From contig PLYN01000055.1 in NCBI GenBank assembly GCA_003151815.1, positions 1 through 48,471 on the forward strand: a stretch of DNA of 48,471 bases. Reading direction: 5' to 3'. A program made the translations under genes and the position numbers. This DNA comes from Bacteroidota bacterium. GTDB lineage: Bacteria > Bacteroidota > Bacteroidia > 2-12-FULL-35-15. Positions 24,650 to 33,107 of the stretch are shown here, piece after piece. How positions within the stretch are numbered: position 1 is the first letter of the stretch; the number at the start of each line of letters is the position of its first letter. The notes under the pieces were generated by a model that worked only from the letters and a program-made list of their open reading frames with translations, was not told the origin of the DNA and made no database searches.

Positions 24650-25678
24650 ATGAAAAGCAATCCACATAAATCAATAATAATTTGGCTTTTGGCTGGATGT
24701 TTTTTAATATACCTGATGGTTGTAATCGGTGGAATAACAAGGCTTACACATTCAGGTTTGTCGATGGTTGAGTGGAACATGATTGTTGGTTCTATGCCTC
24801 CAATGAATGAATCCGATTGGGTTGTACCATTCGAAAAATATAAGCAATCGCCGGAATATCAAATCATCAATAACCAATTTTCATTGGAAGAATTCAAATC
24901 TATTTATTGGTGGGAATTTATTCATCGTATGTTGGGACGAACGATTGGAGTGGTTTTCCTGATCCCGTTTTTTTATTTTTTAATTAAAAAGAAATTCGAC
25001 AAATCATTATTAAATAAAATGTATGTATTGCTTGCTCTTGGTGCATTACAAGGAGTTTTGGGTTGGTTCATGGTAAAAAGCGGATTGCAAAAAGAACCTC
25101 ATGTCAGTCATTACAGGCTCGCAGCACATCTTATCAGCGCATTTACTGTTTTCGGATTTACTTTTTGGTATGCATTGGATTTGATTTATCCTAAAAAAAT
25201 AATGGAAAATAATCGCTCTAAAAAATTAAATCGTTTATCTTATTTTATGTTTGCTGTAATTGTTTTACAAATTATGTATGGTGCTTTTGTAGCGGGCTTG
25301 AAAGCCGGTTTATTTTATAACACTTTCCCAAGAATGGGCAACGCAATGTTTCCGGAAACACTATTTTCTTTCGAACCTTTTTGGAAAAACTTTTTTGAAA
25401 ATCCGGCAGGAGTACAATTCATACATCGCTATATTGCTTATCTTGTCGTGATAGTTGTGGTTTTTGTTTGGGAATCAACGCGTAAAATGGAACTAACATT
25501 TTTGCAGCGTAAAACATCTAATTTTATGGTGTCGGTAGTATTCGTTCAGTTTTTGCTGGGAATCATCACCTTGTTGTATTCTGTACCGGTTGTGATGGGA
25601 GTATTGCACCAGACAGGAGCGTTTGTCCTATTTGCTTCTGCTTTATTGTTTATGCATAGTCTTAGGAGAGAGGCTTAA
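24650..25678 (+). CDS. ctaA: Heme A synthase (COX15/CtaA)
   Basis: Inner-membrane enzyme oxidising the C8 methyl of heme O to give heme A for aa3-type cytochrome oxidase. The 342-residue protein has about eight TM helices in two four-helix halves. The COX15 signatures are visible: GGITRLTHSGLSMVEWN near residue 28, WWEFIHRMLGR with its heme His, SHYRLAAHLISA, QFIHRYIAY and GVLHQTGAFVLF, each with a conserved His. It is the long COX15 type rather than the short Bacillus type. It indicates aerobic respiration. Single gene with its own promoter. Confidence 0.95.
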   Translation: MKSNPHKSIIIWLLAGCFLIYLMVVIGGITRLTHSGLSMVEWNMIVGSMPPMNESDWVVPFEKYKQSPEYQIINNQFSLEEFKSIYWWEFIHRMLGRTIGVVFLIPFFYFLIKKKFDKSLLNKMYVLLALGALQGVLGWFMVKSGLQKEPHVSHYRLAAHLISAFTVFGFTFWYALDLIYPKKIMENNRSKKLNRLSYFMFAVIVLQIMYGAFVAGLKAGLFYNTFPRMGNAMFPETLFSFEPFWKNFFENPAGVQFIHRYIAYLVVIVVVFVWESTRKMELTFLQRKTSNFMVSVVFVQFLLGIITLLYSVPVVMGVLHQTGAFVLFASALLFMHSLRREA

Positions 25679-25696
25679 TGATTATATAATTTCTTA

Positions 25697-25811
25697 CCAC
25701 GGAGACACGGAGAACACAGAGTTTCACAGAGAATAAATCAATATTTTTTTGTATTTTAAAAAATAATACGAAGCACCTCCGTGTTTCTTTGTGTTCTCTG
25801 TGCCTCCGTGG
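25697..25811. repeat. Long inverted repeat between convergent ctaA and gldD
   Basis: The left arm CCACGGAGACACGGAGAACA continues with CAGAG (25697-25721). The right arm (25774-25811) ends in CTCTGTGCCTCCGTGG. The arms match at nearly all positions over about 25 bases and consist of degenerate CACGGAGA units. It probably acts as a bidirectional terminator. Confidence 0.8.
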
Positions 25812-25816
25812 TTTTA

Positions 25817-26428
25817 TTATTTTTTTTGATGTTGGATAGTGTTCTCATTCTTCCACTCGAAAGTATTGATCATGTTGTAAACATCTTTTTTAATAAATTC
25901 CAGAACAGGTCCTATGGAATCGATATTCGGAACTTCATTAAAATACAACGCTCCACGAATAAAATGTTTTGTACTATCGGTTAGATAAAACTGCATGGCT
26001 GATGCCGCATTGCCTTCAATTTCATAAATTAGTCCGTAAATATGGCTGGAGTCTCTTGTAATTAATTTCTCTTCAATACCCGAAGCTTTGATCTGATGTT
26101 TTGAAGCCAGTGTATAGGTGTCTTCAATATATTGTTGAATATTACCATTTACAGCTTTATAACTCAAATGCAGAGTTCCATTGAATGTCGGAAAATTCAA
26201 ATTCAGCCAGCATGGCTCAGCGCCGGGATTTCTATCTCTGTCCATTTGTGAATACACCGGTCTTTCAAATGTAAACGGACAAACAGAATCGTATTTTATA
26301 TATTTTTTTTCAGGGAAATTTAGTCTGAAATATGCTCTTGGTTTTGGAGCGAGTGTATCATCATCGCTGCCACAGGAAAATAAAAACAGACAAGAGACAA
26401 GAGATAAGAGACAAAAAATAATCGTCAT
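25817..26428 (-). CDS. gldD: Gliding motility lipoprotein GldD
   Basis: GldD is one of the lipoproteins required for gliding and type IX secretion in Flavobacteria. From the ATG at 26428 the protein is 203 residues with a lipoprotein signal (MTIIFCLLSLVSCLFLFSC). The mature part has the family motif AYFRLNFPEKKYIKYDS, then CPFTFERPVYSQ and NLNFPTFNGTLHLSYK. An in-frame extension to 26494 is encoded by a TTTAAAGTTCAAAG repeat and is probably not translated. gldE directly precedes it, the usual arrangement. Confidence 0.94.
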   Translation of the reverse strand: MTIIFCLLSLVSCLFLFSCGSDDDTLAPKPRAYFRLNFPEKKYIKYDSVCPFTFERPVYSQMDRDRNPGAEPCWLNLNFPTFNGTLHLSYKAVNGNIQQYIEDTYTLASKHQIKASGIEEKLITRDSSHIYGLIYEIEGNAASAMQFYLTDSTKHFIRGALYFNEVPNIDSIGPVLEFIKKDVYNMINTFEWKNENTIQHQKK

Positions 26429-26440
26429 TAAAAAGTTTCC

Positions 26441-26475
26441 ACTTTTTGAACTTTGAACTTTAAACTTTGAACTTC
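26441..26475. repeat. AACTTTGAACTTTAAAC repeat at the gldE/gldD junction
   Basis: Degenerate 8-10-base units (TTGAACTTTGAACTTTAAAC). They give a spurious Ser/Lys-rich in-frame extension of gldD. Related units occur at 38040-38070 and 43229-43262. Confidence 0.6.
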
Positions 26476-27824
26476 TACTCTTCATTTTTCCCAATAGTTA
26501 TTTTTACTCTTTTTATTTTTCTATTGTCGGCTGACTCTATAGTGAAAAGTAAATTTTTAAATTTTATTCTTTCATTTTTGGTTGGAATCCTACCTTCTAT
26601 TTCAATGATTAAACCCGCTAAGCTATCGGCTTCTCCTTTCGCGTCTTCAAATGCTTCGCCATTAATTTCCATAATTCGGTAAACGTCGTTCAGATGCGCC
26701 TTTCCTTCAAATACAAAATTGTTACTATCTAATTTGGAATATGTTAAATCATCATCATCAAACTCATCATTTATTTCTCCTACGATTTCTTCAATCACAT
26801 CTTCTAAAGAAACAATGCCTGAAGTCCCACCATATTCATCAACGATAATTGCAAGGTGAATTTTTTTATGCTGAAACTCGCGTAATAAATCGTCCAGTTT
26901 TTTATTTTCCGGAACATAAAATGGAGGACGAATAATTCCTTGCCAATTAAAGTTATCGGATTCATTTAAGTGAGGCAATAAATCTTTGGCATAAAGTACG
27001 CCGGCAATGTTATCCAATTTTTCTTTATAGATAGGGACACGCGAAAAACCGCATGCAGTGATATCTTCGAGCAATTTTTTATATCCTATTCCCATTTCAA
27101 AAGCCGCAATATCCATTCTCGGCTTCATAATTTGCTTCACATCAATGTTTCCAAAATTTACAATGCTTTTAAGTATTTTATGGTCTTCATCGGCTATTCC
27201 TTTGTCATTGGTAAGTTCCAAAGCCTGAGATAATTCACCTACAGAAATATTATGCGACCTTGGTTTAATTAATTTATCTAGCAAAGAAGTTGAAAAAATT
27301 AAAAATGAACTTACAGGATAAAATAAGCCCTGTAAAAACTGTACAAAATAAACAAGAACACGAGTGGCACTTAATGGATTTTGAGTAGCATAAATTTTGG
27401 GGGTTACCTCACCTATCAATAAAATTGAAAAGGTAACAACTACCACCTGAATAATAAAACCTAACAGTGGACTACTCGAAAAATTAAACAATCCTTCTTC
27501 TCCGAAAATAAATGTTGAATTGAGGATAACAATGGCTATACCAAGGAAATTGACACTGATTACAAGTGTTGCAAGCAACCGTTTTGGGAAATTAACAAGT
27601 TTGATTATTTTTTCATCTGTTTTTGTGCCGGATGTTTTCAACTCTTCTAAATCCGTTGGGGTGAGTGAAAAAAATGCGGATTCGGCAGCGGATACAAATG
27701 CAACAATAATCAATAATATAAAGATGGTTAATACAGCAAGAATAGTACTTATCGAGAATGGTTTTATAATAATACTAATGAGTGGTAATGTATACAAAAG
27801 TTGTATGGTACTCTGGACAGGCAA
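26475..27824 (-). CDS. gldE: Gliding motility-associated protein GldE (CNNM/CBS transporter-like)
   Basis: GldE is an integral membrane protein linked genetically to GldD. It belongs to the CNNM/hemolysin C family, which elsewhere moves or senses divalent cations. The 449 residues show an N-terminal DUF21 TM domain (about residues 20-190; AFVSAAESAFFSL), two CBS domains (about 205-330; VDEYGGTSGIVSLEDVIEEI) and the C-terminal CorC_HlyC domain. The start seems to be TTG at 27824; no ATG precedes the first TM. It sits between ssb and gldD, the conserved order in this phylum. Confidence 0.92.
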   Translation of the reverse strand: MPVQSTIQLLYTLPLISIIIKPFSISTILAVLTIFILLIIVAFVSAAESAFFSLTPTDLEELKTSGTKTDEKIIKLVNFPKRLLATLVISVNFLGIAIVILNSTFIFGEEGLFNFSSSPLLGFIIQVVVVTFSILLIGEVTPKIYATQNPLSATRVLVYFVQFLQGLFYPVSSFLIFSTSLLDKLIKPRSHNISVGELSQALELTNDKGIADEDHKILKSIVNFGNIDVKQIMKPRMDIAAFEMGIGYKKLLEDITACGFSRVPIYKEKLDNIAGVLYAKDLLPHLNESDNFNWQGIIRPPFYVPENKKLDDLLREFQHKKIHLAIIVDEYGGTSGIVSLEDVIEEIVGEINDEFDDDDLTYSKLDSNNFVFEGKAHLNDVYRIMEINGEAFEDAKGEADSLAGLIIEIEGRIPTKNERIKFKNLLFTIESADNRKIKRVKITIGKNEE

Positions 27825-27944
27825 GATGATGTATTTTAGTTAATGCATTAATTGTAAAGAACAAAGATAGTGTTTTGCAAATAAATAGGATAATTGTTGT
27901 TTCTATCCCAATCCGACATTGTAATAAAATCTTTATAAATCTAT

Positions 27945-28352
27945 TTAAAATGGCAAATCATCTCCAATTTTGGCTCCCATATTATTACTGTCTTCATCCT
28001 TACTTTGTGTTGGATTATTTTCTTTTTTACTCAAAATAGTAAAAGTGTCGCCAACAATTTCAGTGGAATAATGTTTTTGTCCTTCTTTATCATCCCATGA
28101 CCGGGTACGTAATTTCCCTTCCACATAAATAGTCATCCCTTTTTTTAGGTATTTTTCTGCTACATCTGCTAATCCACGCCATACCACAATATTGTGCCAC
28201 TCTGTTTGATCTATGCGTTGTCCGGTTTTGTCCTTATACGATTCGGAAGTTGCTAGTGTGAATTTCGCAACAGCTACACCACCCTCAAGATGTCGCACTT
28301 CGGGATCTTTACCTAAATTCCCAACTAAAATTACTTTGTTTACGCCAGCCAT
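27945..28352 (-). CDS. ssb: Single-stranded DNA-binding protein
   Basis: Binds ssDNA during replication and repair. The 135-residue protein has the OB-fold start [20 protein letters not shown], the WHNIVVW strand and an acidic tail ending GDDLPF, the protein-interaction tip. The length is typical of housekeeping SSB in Bacteroidota. An exact TAnnTTTG box is 29 bases upstream. It lies before gldE and gldD on the same strand. Confidence 0.97.
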   Translation of the reverse strand: MAGVNKVILVGNLGKDPEVRHLEGGVAVAKFTLATSESYKDKTGQRIDQTEWHNIVVWRGLADVAEKYLKKGMTIYVEGKLRTRSWDDKEGQKHYSTEIVGDTFTILSKKENNPTQSKDEDSNNMGAKIGDDLPF

Positions 28353-28380
28353 GAGAAATAAATATTATTGTTTATTCTAA

Positions 28381-28388
28381 CAAATATA
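28381..28388 (-). promoter_or_regulatory. -7 box of ssb
   Basis: Read on the minus strand this is TATATTTG, 29 bases before the ssb ATG. It may also drive gldE and gldD. Confidence 0.6.
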
Positions 28389-28450
28389 AAAAAAGTAAAT
28401 GTTGAAGTTAAATATTATTTGAAAGAGATTGTCAATTTCTTAACAATGCA

Positions 28451-29287
28451 TTAATCAAAAATTACTGTTTTATTTCCTGTAACAAATACTCTGTCTTCAA
28501 AAACATATTGTAATGCTTCTGCCAATACAATACGCTCAATCTCTTTCCCTGATTTACTCATATCTTCCACCGAAAACGAATGGTCAACATTATTTGTTTT
28601 TTGTGTGATAATAGGACCTTCATCCAAGTTGTTTGTTACAAAATGCGCCGTGGCACCAATTAATTTAACTCCTCTTTCAAATGCCTGACGATAAGGATTT
28701 GCACCTATAAATGCCGGTAAAAACGAATGATGAATATTAATAATTTTATTTTCAAATTTATCTACAAATTCAGAAGATATAATACGCATGAACTTTGCAA
28801 GCACTATGTAGTCTGGCTTGTATTGATTTGTAATGTTCAACAATTCTTCTTCAAATTCTATTTTACTTTTATTTTCATACGAAATAAAATAAAAAGGGAT
28901 ATTGAATTTTTCTACAATATCCTTTAAAACATCATGATTGGCAATAACGCATTTTATGTCGGCATTCAATTCTCCGAAATAATTACGGACAAGCAGATCG
29001 CTCAGGCAATGGTATTCCTTGGTGGCATAAATAACGATGTCCTTTTTTTTTCGGGGATTAATATTGATTGTTGCATCTTCCGGAAGAAGCCTGGTTAGTG
29101 ATTCTTTGAGAAGTATTAAGTTCGCATTTTCAGTAAATTCACATCGTAAATAAAATTCATTATTTTGTTCATCAACATGTTCCTTCATTCCAACAATATT
29201 CAAATTGTTTTCAAACAAAAGTGTTGTTACTTTCGAAATCAAACCTTTTTGATCTTTACACTTGATAAGTAAAATGTGATTATACAT
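28451..29287 (-). CDS. purU: Formyltetrahydrofolate deformylase
   Basis: Hydrolyses 10-formyl-THF to THF and formate, balancing one-carbon pools. The protein has an N-terminal ACT domain (MYNHILLIKCKDQKGLISKV) and a C-terminal formyltransferase fold with the catalytic region INIHHSFLPAFIGANPY and the following GATAHFV and DEGPII. The length of about 278 residues fits. The frame is open to 29308, but a TAnnTTTG box covers 29306-29313, so the ATG at 29287 is preferred. Confidence 0.94.
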   Translation of the reverse strand: MYNHILLIKCKDQKGLISKVTTLLFENNLNIVGMKEHVDEQNNEFYLRCEFTENANLILLKESLTRLLPEDATININPRKKKDIVIYATKEYHCLSDLLVRNYFGELNADIKCVIANHDVLKDIVEKFNIPFYFISYENKSKIEFEEELLNITNQYKPDYIVLAKFMRIISSEFVDKFENKIINIHHSFLPAFIGANPYRQAFERGVKLIGATAHFVTNNLDEGPIITQKTNNVDHSFSVEDMSKSGKEIERIVLAEALQYVFEDRVFVTGNKTVIFD

Positions 29288-29305
29288 TGGTTTTATTTTA
29301 ATATT

Positions 29306-29313
29306 CAAAAATA
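29306..29313 (-). promoter_or_regulatory. -7 box of purU
   Basis: Read on the minus strand this is TATTTTTG, 19 bases before the ATG at 29287. It overlaps the alternative upstream ATG at 29308 and so excludes it. Confidence 0.55.
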
Positions 29314-29355
29314 GGAATGCTGTTATAATTTTAATTAATACGGAAGTTCCCCGGT

Positions 29356-30366
29356 TTAGTTATTCTTATTTTTGATATCTTTTATTTTTTTAGATTTTTT
29401 ATTTTGAAAAAAGTATCGTTGGACTCCAATCATATATACGGGATAAAAACGAGTATAGGATCCATTTATCAGTGGGAAGCCAACAGAAAAATCTATCCTT
29501 AAATTAGAATTAATTATTTTCTGAATACCCGGATAAACCTCAACATAATTCCCCGCTTTAAGAAGAGGCGTTTGTACAGCTACCGGTATACCATCCTGAA
29601 TGACTGTTGCAGCTTGGAATGATTTACCCATAAATTCCAAATAAATATTCCAATTGTTTTGATTGTAATCCTGGTATTCTTTCGGAAATAATAAATAACC
29701 AAATGATAAATTATATTTTACCGCTCTTCCATAATTGATTTTAGTATCTGTAAACAATATGCTTCCATTGCCCACAGGCACCGTTTCTTCATAACTTCCG
29801 GAAATTATCACACCGGTTGTAAGAGATGCTGAAAAACGGTTTTTCAGGCATGTGATTATTAATCCGGCACCAACTCCTTTCGTATCATCTAATAAATTGG
29901 GTTCAGCTTCATCATGAGCATCATTAACATTTGAATACTCACCGTATGCCGACATTCTGAAATGACTGTTCTGACCATCTATGGAAAGAAATCGGTATTG
30001 TGCATAAAAATAAAATCCGTTGAAACGATAAGGATAAGGAATTCCTCTGGAAATACTTTGTGTATAAAAAACTGTTTGATTGCCAATGTGTGTATGCGTG
30101 ATTAAATTCTTAGGCAAATTTTTACCGTGATGATTAGATTCCGATGCTGTTAGTGAAATGGAAAGCTTTGAGGTTAATCCATACATTACTCGAACTGCAT
30201 CCAGATTACGTTGAGTTGCATCTGCTTTATAAGTGTCGACGAAAGCACGAACTCCTAAAACTCCTTTCGGAACACTACTTGCAGGTTGATTTTGAATAAA
30301 TAATTCCTGTGAGTTTGCCGGAACGGAAAACAATATAAGCATCGCGAAGGCTATACAGGTTCTCAT
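29356..30366 (-). CDS. Putative outer-membrane beta-barrel protein
   Basis: A 336-residue exported protein with signal peptide (AFAMLILFSVPANSQ). The rest is rich in alternating hydrophobic strands and aromatic girdle residues (FNGFYFYAQYRFLSI, FRMSAYGEYSN, VKYNLSFGYLLFP), suggesting a 10- to 12-strand barrel. It has several His residues (ESNHHGKN, THTHIGN) near the N-terminus that could bind metal. It overlaps the upstream HMA gene by four bases (ATGA), so they are co-translated. No named family is recognised; a role in metal handling is inferred only from the partner. Confidence 0.75.
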   Translation of the reverse strand: MRTCIAFAMLILFSVPANSQELFIQNQPASSVPKGVLGVRAFVDTYKADATQRNLDAVRVMYGLTSKLSISLTASESNHHGKNLPKNLITHTHIGNQTVFYTQSISRGIPYPYRFNGFYFYAQYRFLSIDGQNSHFRMSAYGEYSNVNDAHDEAEPNLLDDTKGVGAGLIITCLKNRFSASLTTGVIISGSYEETVPVGNGSILFTDTKINYGRAVKYNLSFGYLLFPKEYQDYNQNNWNIYLEFMGKSFQAATVIQDGIPVAVQTPLLKAGNYVEVYPGIQKIINSNLRIDFSVGFPLINGSYTRFYPVYMIGVQRYFFQNKKSKKIKDIKNKNN

Positions 30367-30884
30367 AGCTTAACATAATAAGTTTTTTGTTTGCCGGTTT
30401 CACAAAGAGGTTGAAGGAAGATAATAAAATTTTTATATTCTCTTTTTGGAAGAAATTCTTTGCCGATAAATTTTATTACGGTGTTGCCTTCAATTTTTTT
30501 TTTGCCAACATTTATAAACTGATAATTCGAATTTTCATACACAAAACAATAGTTGTCCGAAATTGTTATTGGATCAAACTTAAATACAGCATTAAGATAA
30601 CGTACCGAAAATCCTGCGTCAGTTATTGCCTTTGCAATCTTATCAATGGAAACAGGTATTTCCGTATTAAAGGTGATTTTTCCGTTTGTGTTTTTCAGAT
30701 CCATCACTACATCTTCAACAAAATTTAATTTACGGATGCTCATTTCTACCGAACGTGTACAAGCAGAGCAAGTGAGTCCATTTACCCCAAAATCAACAGA
30801 TATAAATTGACTAAAAGAAAAGTATGGCAAAAACGTCAAGGCAATCAGAAAAAAAATCTTCGGTTTTATCTTAATCGTAAGCAT
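30363..30884 (-). CDS. Secreted heavy-metal-associated (HMA) domain protein
   Basis: A 173-residue exported protein: a signal peptide (IFFLIALTFLPYFSFSQ), then an HMA ferredoxin-like domain at residues 28-96 with the metal-binding GLTCSACT (Cys39, Cys42). The C-terminal region of about 75 residues is beta-rich, with two further Cys. HMA domains normally bind Cu(I) and sit in the cytoplasm as CopZ or in P-type ATPases; a secreted version coupled to an outer-membrane protein is less usual. Metal identity is inference. Confidence 0.8.
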   Translation of the reverse strand: MLTIKIKPKIFFLIALTFLPYFSFSQFISVDFGVNGLTCSACTRSVEMSIRKLNFVEDVVMDLKNTNGKITFNTEIPVSIDKIAKAITDAGFSVRYLNAVFKFDPITISDNYCFVYENSNYQFINVGKKKIEGNTVIKFIGKEFLPKREYKNFIIFLQPLCETGKQKTYYVKL

Positions 30885-30946
30885 AACAGTAAATGTAGAA
30901 ATTATTTGTGTTATTAAAAAACTTCGTTCATTGGAATACTAATGAT

Positions 30947-31711
30947 TTAATGAAAAATCAATGTGAAAACAATATGCCCTACTAACATTAATGCCAAAGC
31001 GGAAAGTGAATACAATACAAACATCAATAAACGATCTTTAAAATTACGTTTTGATTTCCCGCCTGAATGATTAGCATGAGATAGTCGGGCAGGTTCGTTT
31101 TTATCAATTAATACTGAGGTGATTTCGTTTAATTTTTTTACCTTATTTGCAAAATCTCCTTTGAGATGATTACGGAATTTGCTAAGATTTTCGATACTTT
31201 TATTTAGTTCTTCTTCTTTTAATTCTTCATTAAAAACTTCTTTTAATCTTTTTGCAAATGTTGGCGATTTTCCGTTCGTAGAAATGGCAATTTTTAGATC
31301 ACCTTTTTGAACAATGGAACCTAAATAAAAATCACAGAGGTCAGGAGTGTCCGCTACGTTAATTAATATTTTTTGTTTTGTTGCTTCCGCTCGAATAAGC
31401 TCACTAATTGCTCTGTCTCCGGTTGCGGCTATTACCAAACCTTTCCCGGGTAGGTCACTTATTTCAAATTCTTTTTCAAGAATTATTAGCTTGTCCGATT
31501 TTTTTTTTAATGCAATAATTTCAGGTAAAACTTTTCTTGCAACCAATGTTATTTTTGCAGCAGGACTATTATTAAGCACGGCCGAAATTTTTTCCAATCC
31601 AATATTTCCGCCCCCCACAATTAAAACATGCATGTGTTCTAATTTGAGGAAGACAGGAAACAAATGATTGTCTGAAGTAACTGGTATTTTTACTTCTTTA
31701 GGATCTAACAC
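30947..31711 (-). CDS. Precorrin-2 dehydrogenase / sirohydrochlorin ferrochelatase with membrane tail
   Basis: Makes sirohydrochlorin, and possibly siroheme, from precorrin-2, the cofactor of the sulfite reductase encoded nearby. The N-terminal NAD fold is clear (HVLIVGGGNIGLEKISAVL), followed by VIAATGDRAISELI and the active-site stretch INVADTPDLCDFYLGSIVQ. The C-terminal 25 residues form a TM helix (LLMFVLYSLSALALMLVGHI), an addition to the soluble Met8/SirC type. It starts at GTG, which shares its first base with the last base of the upstream peroxiredoxin stop (TAGTG). No methyltransferase domain is present. Confidence 0.9.
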   Translation of the reverse strand: MLDPKEVKIPVTSDNHLFPVFLKLEHMHVLIVGGGNIGLEKISAVLNNSPAAKITLVARKVLPEIIALKKKSDKLIILEKEFEISDLPGKGLVIAATGDRAISELIRAEATKQKILINVADTPDLCDFYLGSIVQKGDLKIAISTNGKSPTFAKRLKEVFNEELKEEELNKSIENLSKFRNHLKGDFANKVKKLNEITSVLIDKNEPARLSHANHSGGKSKRNFKDRLLMFVLYSLSALALMLVGHIVFTLIFH

Positions 31712-32346
31712 TATTTATTTGGTTGAGGTGTTAAGCGTAAATACGGTTTAATTTTAGTGTGACCTTTTGGGAATTTTGCCGCAATATCTTCATCTTTAAT
31801 TGCCGGTGAAATTACTACATCATCACCATCACGCCAGTTTGCCGGTGTTGCTACACTGTGGCTCGCCGTTAATTGTAATGAATCGATCACACGTAATAAT
31901 TCATCAAAATTTCTTCCTGTTGAAGCAGGATATGTTAAGATCAATTTTATTTTTTTATCCGGCCCGATAACAAATACAGAACGTACCGTAAATCTATCCG
32001 ATGCATTCGGATGGATCATATCATATAATTTGGATACTTCAAAGATCGGATCTGCGATAATTGGAAAATTTACAGTTGTGTGTTGCGTTTCATTGATGTC
32101 TTTGATCCATTCCATATGAGAATCCAAAGGGTCAACACTTAATGCAATTGTTTTTACATTACGTTTTTTAAATTCATTCTGAAGTTTTGCAACAGTACCT
32201 AGTTCTGTTGTGCAAACGGGTGTAAAATCAGCAGGATGCGAGAAAAGAACTCCCCAACTGTTGCCGAGCCATTTGTGAAATTCAATTGTACCTTCAGTAG
32301 TTTCTGCGGTAAAATCCGGTGCGATGTCGCCTAGTCTTAGTGCCAT
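31711..32346 (-). CDS. 1-Cys peroxiredoxin (Prx6 type)
   Basis: Reduces hydrogen peroxide and organic peroxides in the cytoplasm. The 211-residue protein has the catalytic PVCTTE motif (Cys45) in FSHPADFTPVCTTELG, and the long Prx6 C-terminal arm (TPANWRDGDDVVISP). It sits between the Rrf2 regulator and the siroheme gene in one tight string, linking oxidant defence with Fe-S/siroheme supply. It starts at ATG. Confidence 0.95.
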   Translation of the reverse strand: MALRLGDIAPDFTAETTEGTIEFHKWLGNSWGVLFSHPADFTPVCTTELGTVAKLQNEFKKRNVKTIALSVDPLDSHMEWIKDINETQHTTVNFPIIADPIFEVSKLYDMIHPNASDRFTVRSVFVIGPDKKIKLILTYPASTGRNFDELLRVIDSLQLTASHSVATPANWRDGDDVVISPAIKDEDIAAKFPKGHTKIKPYLRLTPQPNK

Positions 32347-32401
32347 GTTTTTGTTTTTTTATTAATGATTATTAAAATTTGTTTATACTATAATGTGAAA
32401 T

Positions 32402-32851
32402 TTAAATAGATGCTTTACGTTTTTTTGCTGTTTTCTTTTCTTCATTCAAAAAAGATTGAATATTTGTTTTACTCATTACAACCCTTGCCCCTTCCCGTAT
32501 TTTAATGAATTCTCTTCGAAGCGAACAGGTTGTTTCGTCATTACAGTCATCGCATTTTTCGTAAAAGTTAAGCGAAACACAGGGTAACAAAGATATTGCG
32601 CCATCAAAAATACGATACACATCAGCAACAGAAACTTCTTTCGGTTCCTTTAACAAATAATATCCGCCTTTGCTTCCTTGTTTGCTATTTACAATTTTTG
32701 CATGTTTCAGATCCAGCAATATCTGTTCAAGAAACTTTTTAGGAATATTTTCTGCTGCTGCAATATCTGCTGTATGCATATAACCATTTTTATAATTTCC
32801 CGCAAGGCTTACCAAAGCTTTAATGGCATACTTGCATTTCATTGACATCAT
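32402..32851 (-). CDS. Rrf2-family transcriptional regulator with four Cys
   Basis: A 149-residue winged-helix regulator related to IscR and CymR. The N-terminus (MKCKYAIKALVSLA) and the recognition region (NIPKKFLEQILLDLKHA, then SKQGSKGGYYLLKEP) are typical. Cys91, Cys100, Cys103 and Cys109 sit where IscR binds its Fe-S cluster, with spacing C-x8-C-x2-C-x5-C, so it is probably a redox or Fe-S sensor. It heads an operon with peroxiredoxin and the siroheme gene and lies about 1.2 kb from the end of the sulfate operon. It may start at Met1, Met2 or Met4. Confidence 0.93.
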   Translation of the reverse strand: MMSMKCKYAIKALVSLAGNYKNGYMHTADIAAAENIPKKFLEQILLDLKHAKIVNSKQGSKGGYYLLKEPKEVSVADVYRIFDGAISLLPCVSLNFYEKCDDCNDETTCSLRREFIKIREGARVVMSKTNIQSFLNEEKKTAKKRKASI

Positions 32852-32877
32852 ACTTTTTTATCTATTAAGTTTGAAAC

Positions 32878-32885
32878 CAAAGATA
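32878..32885 (-). promoter_or_regulatory. -7 box of the rrf2-prx-siroheme operon
   Basis: Read on the minus strand this is TATCTTTG, 27 bases before the ATG at 32851. An Rrf2 operator would be expected to overlap it, but I see no convincing palindrome. Confidence 0.55.
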
Positions 32886-33107
32886 ATAATTTCCTGATTC
32901 GAACTCAATTCTTTTCATGCAGTATTCCTCTATTTAATTTTAATCAAAGATATTTTAAAAGTTAGCCTATATCAAGCATTTGTAAGAGGTAAAATTATGA
33001 GAGATATCATACATATAAATGATAATCGTCATTTTTACCATATTTTATATTGATTTCCTTTGACTCAAAATATCTTAATCTTTATCTCTTAATAATTTAT
33101 AAACCAT

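Noticed and set aside
26429-26494. N-terminal extension of GldD
   Set aside because: Encoded by TTTAAAGTTCAAAG repeat units and would place Ser/Lys-rich sequence before the lipoprotein signal.
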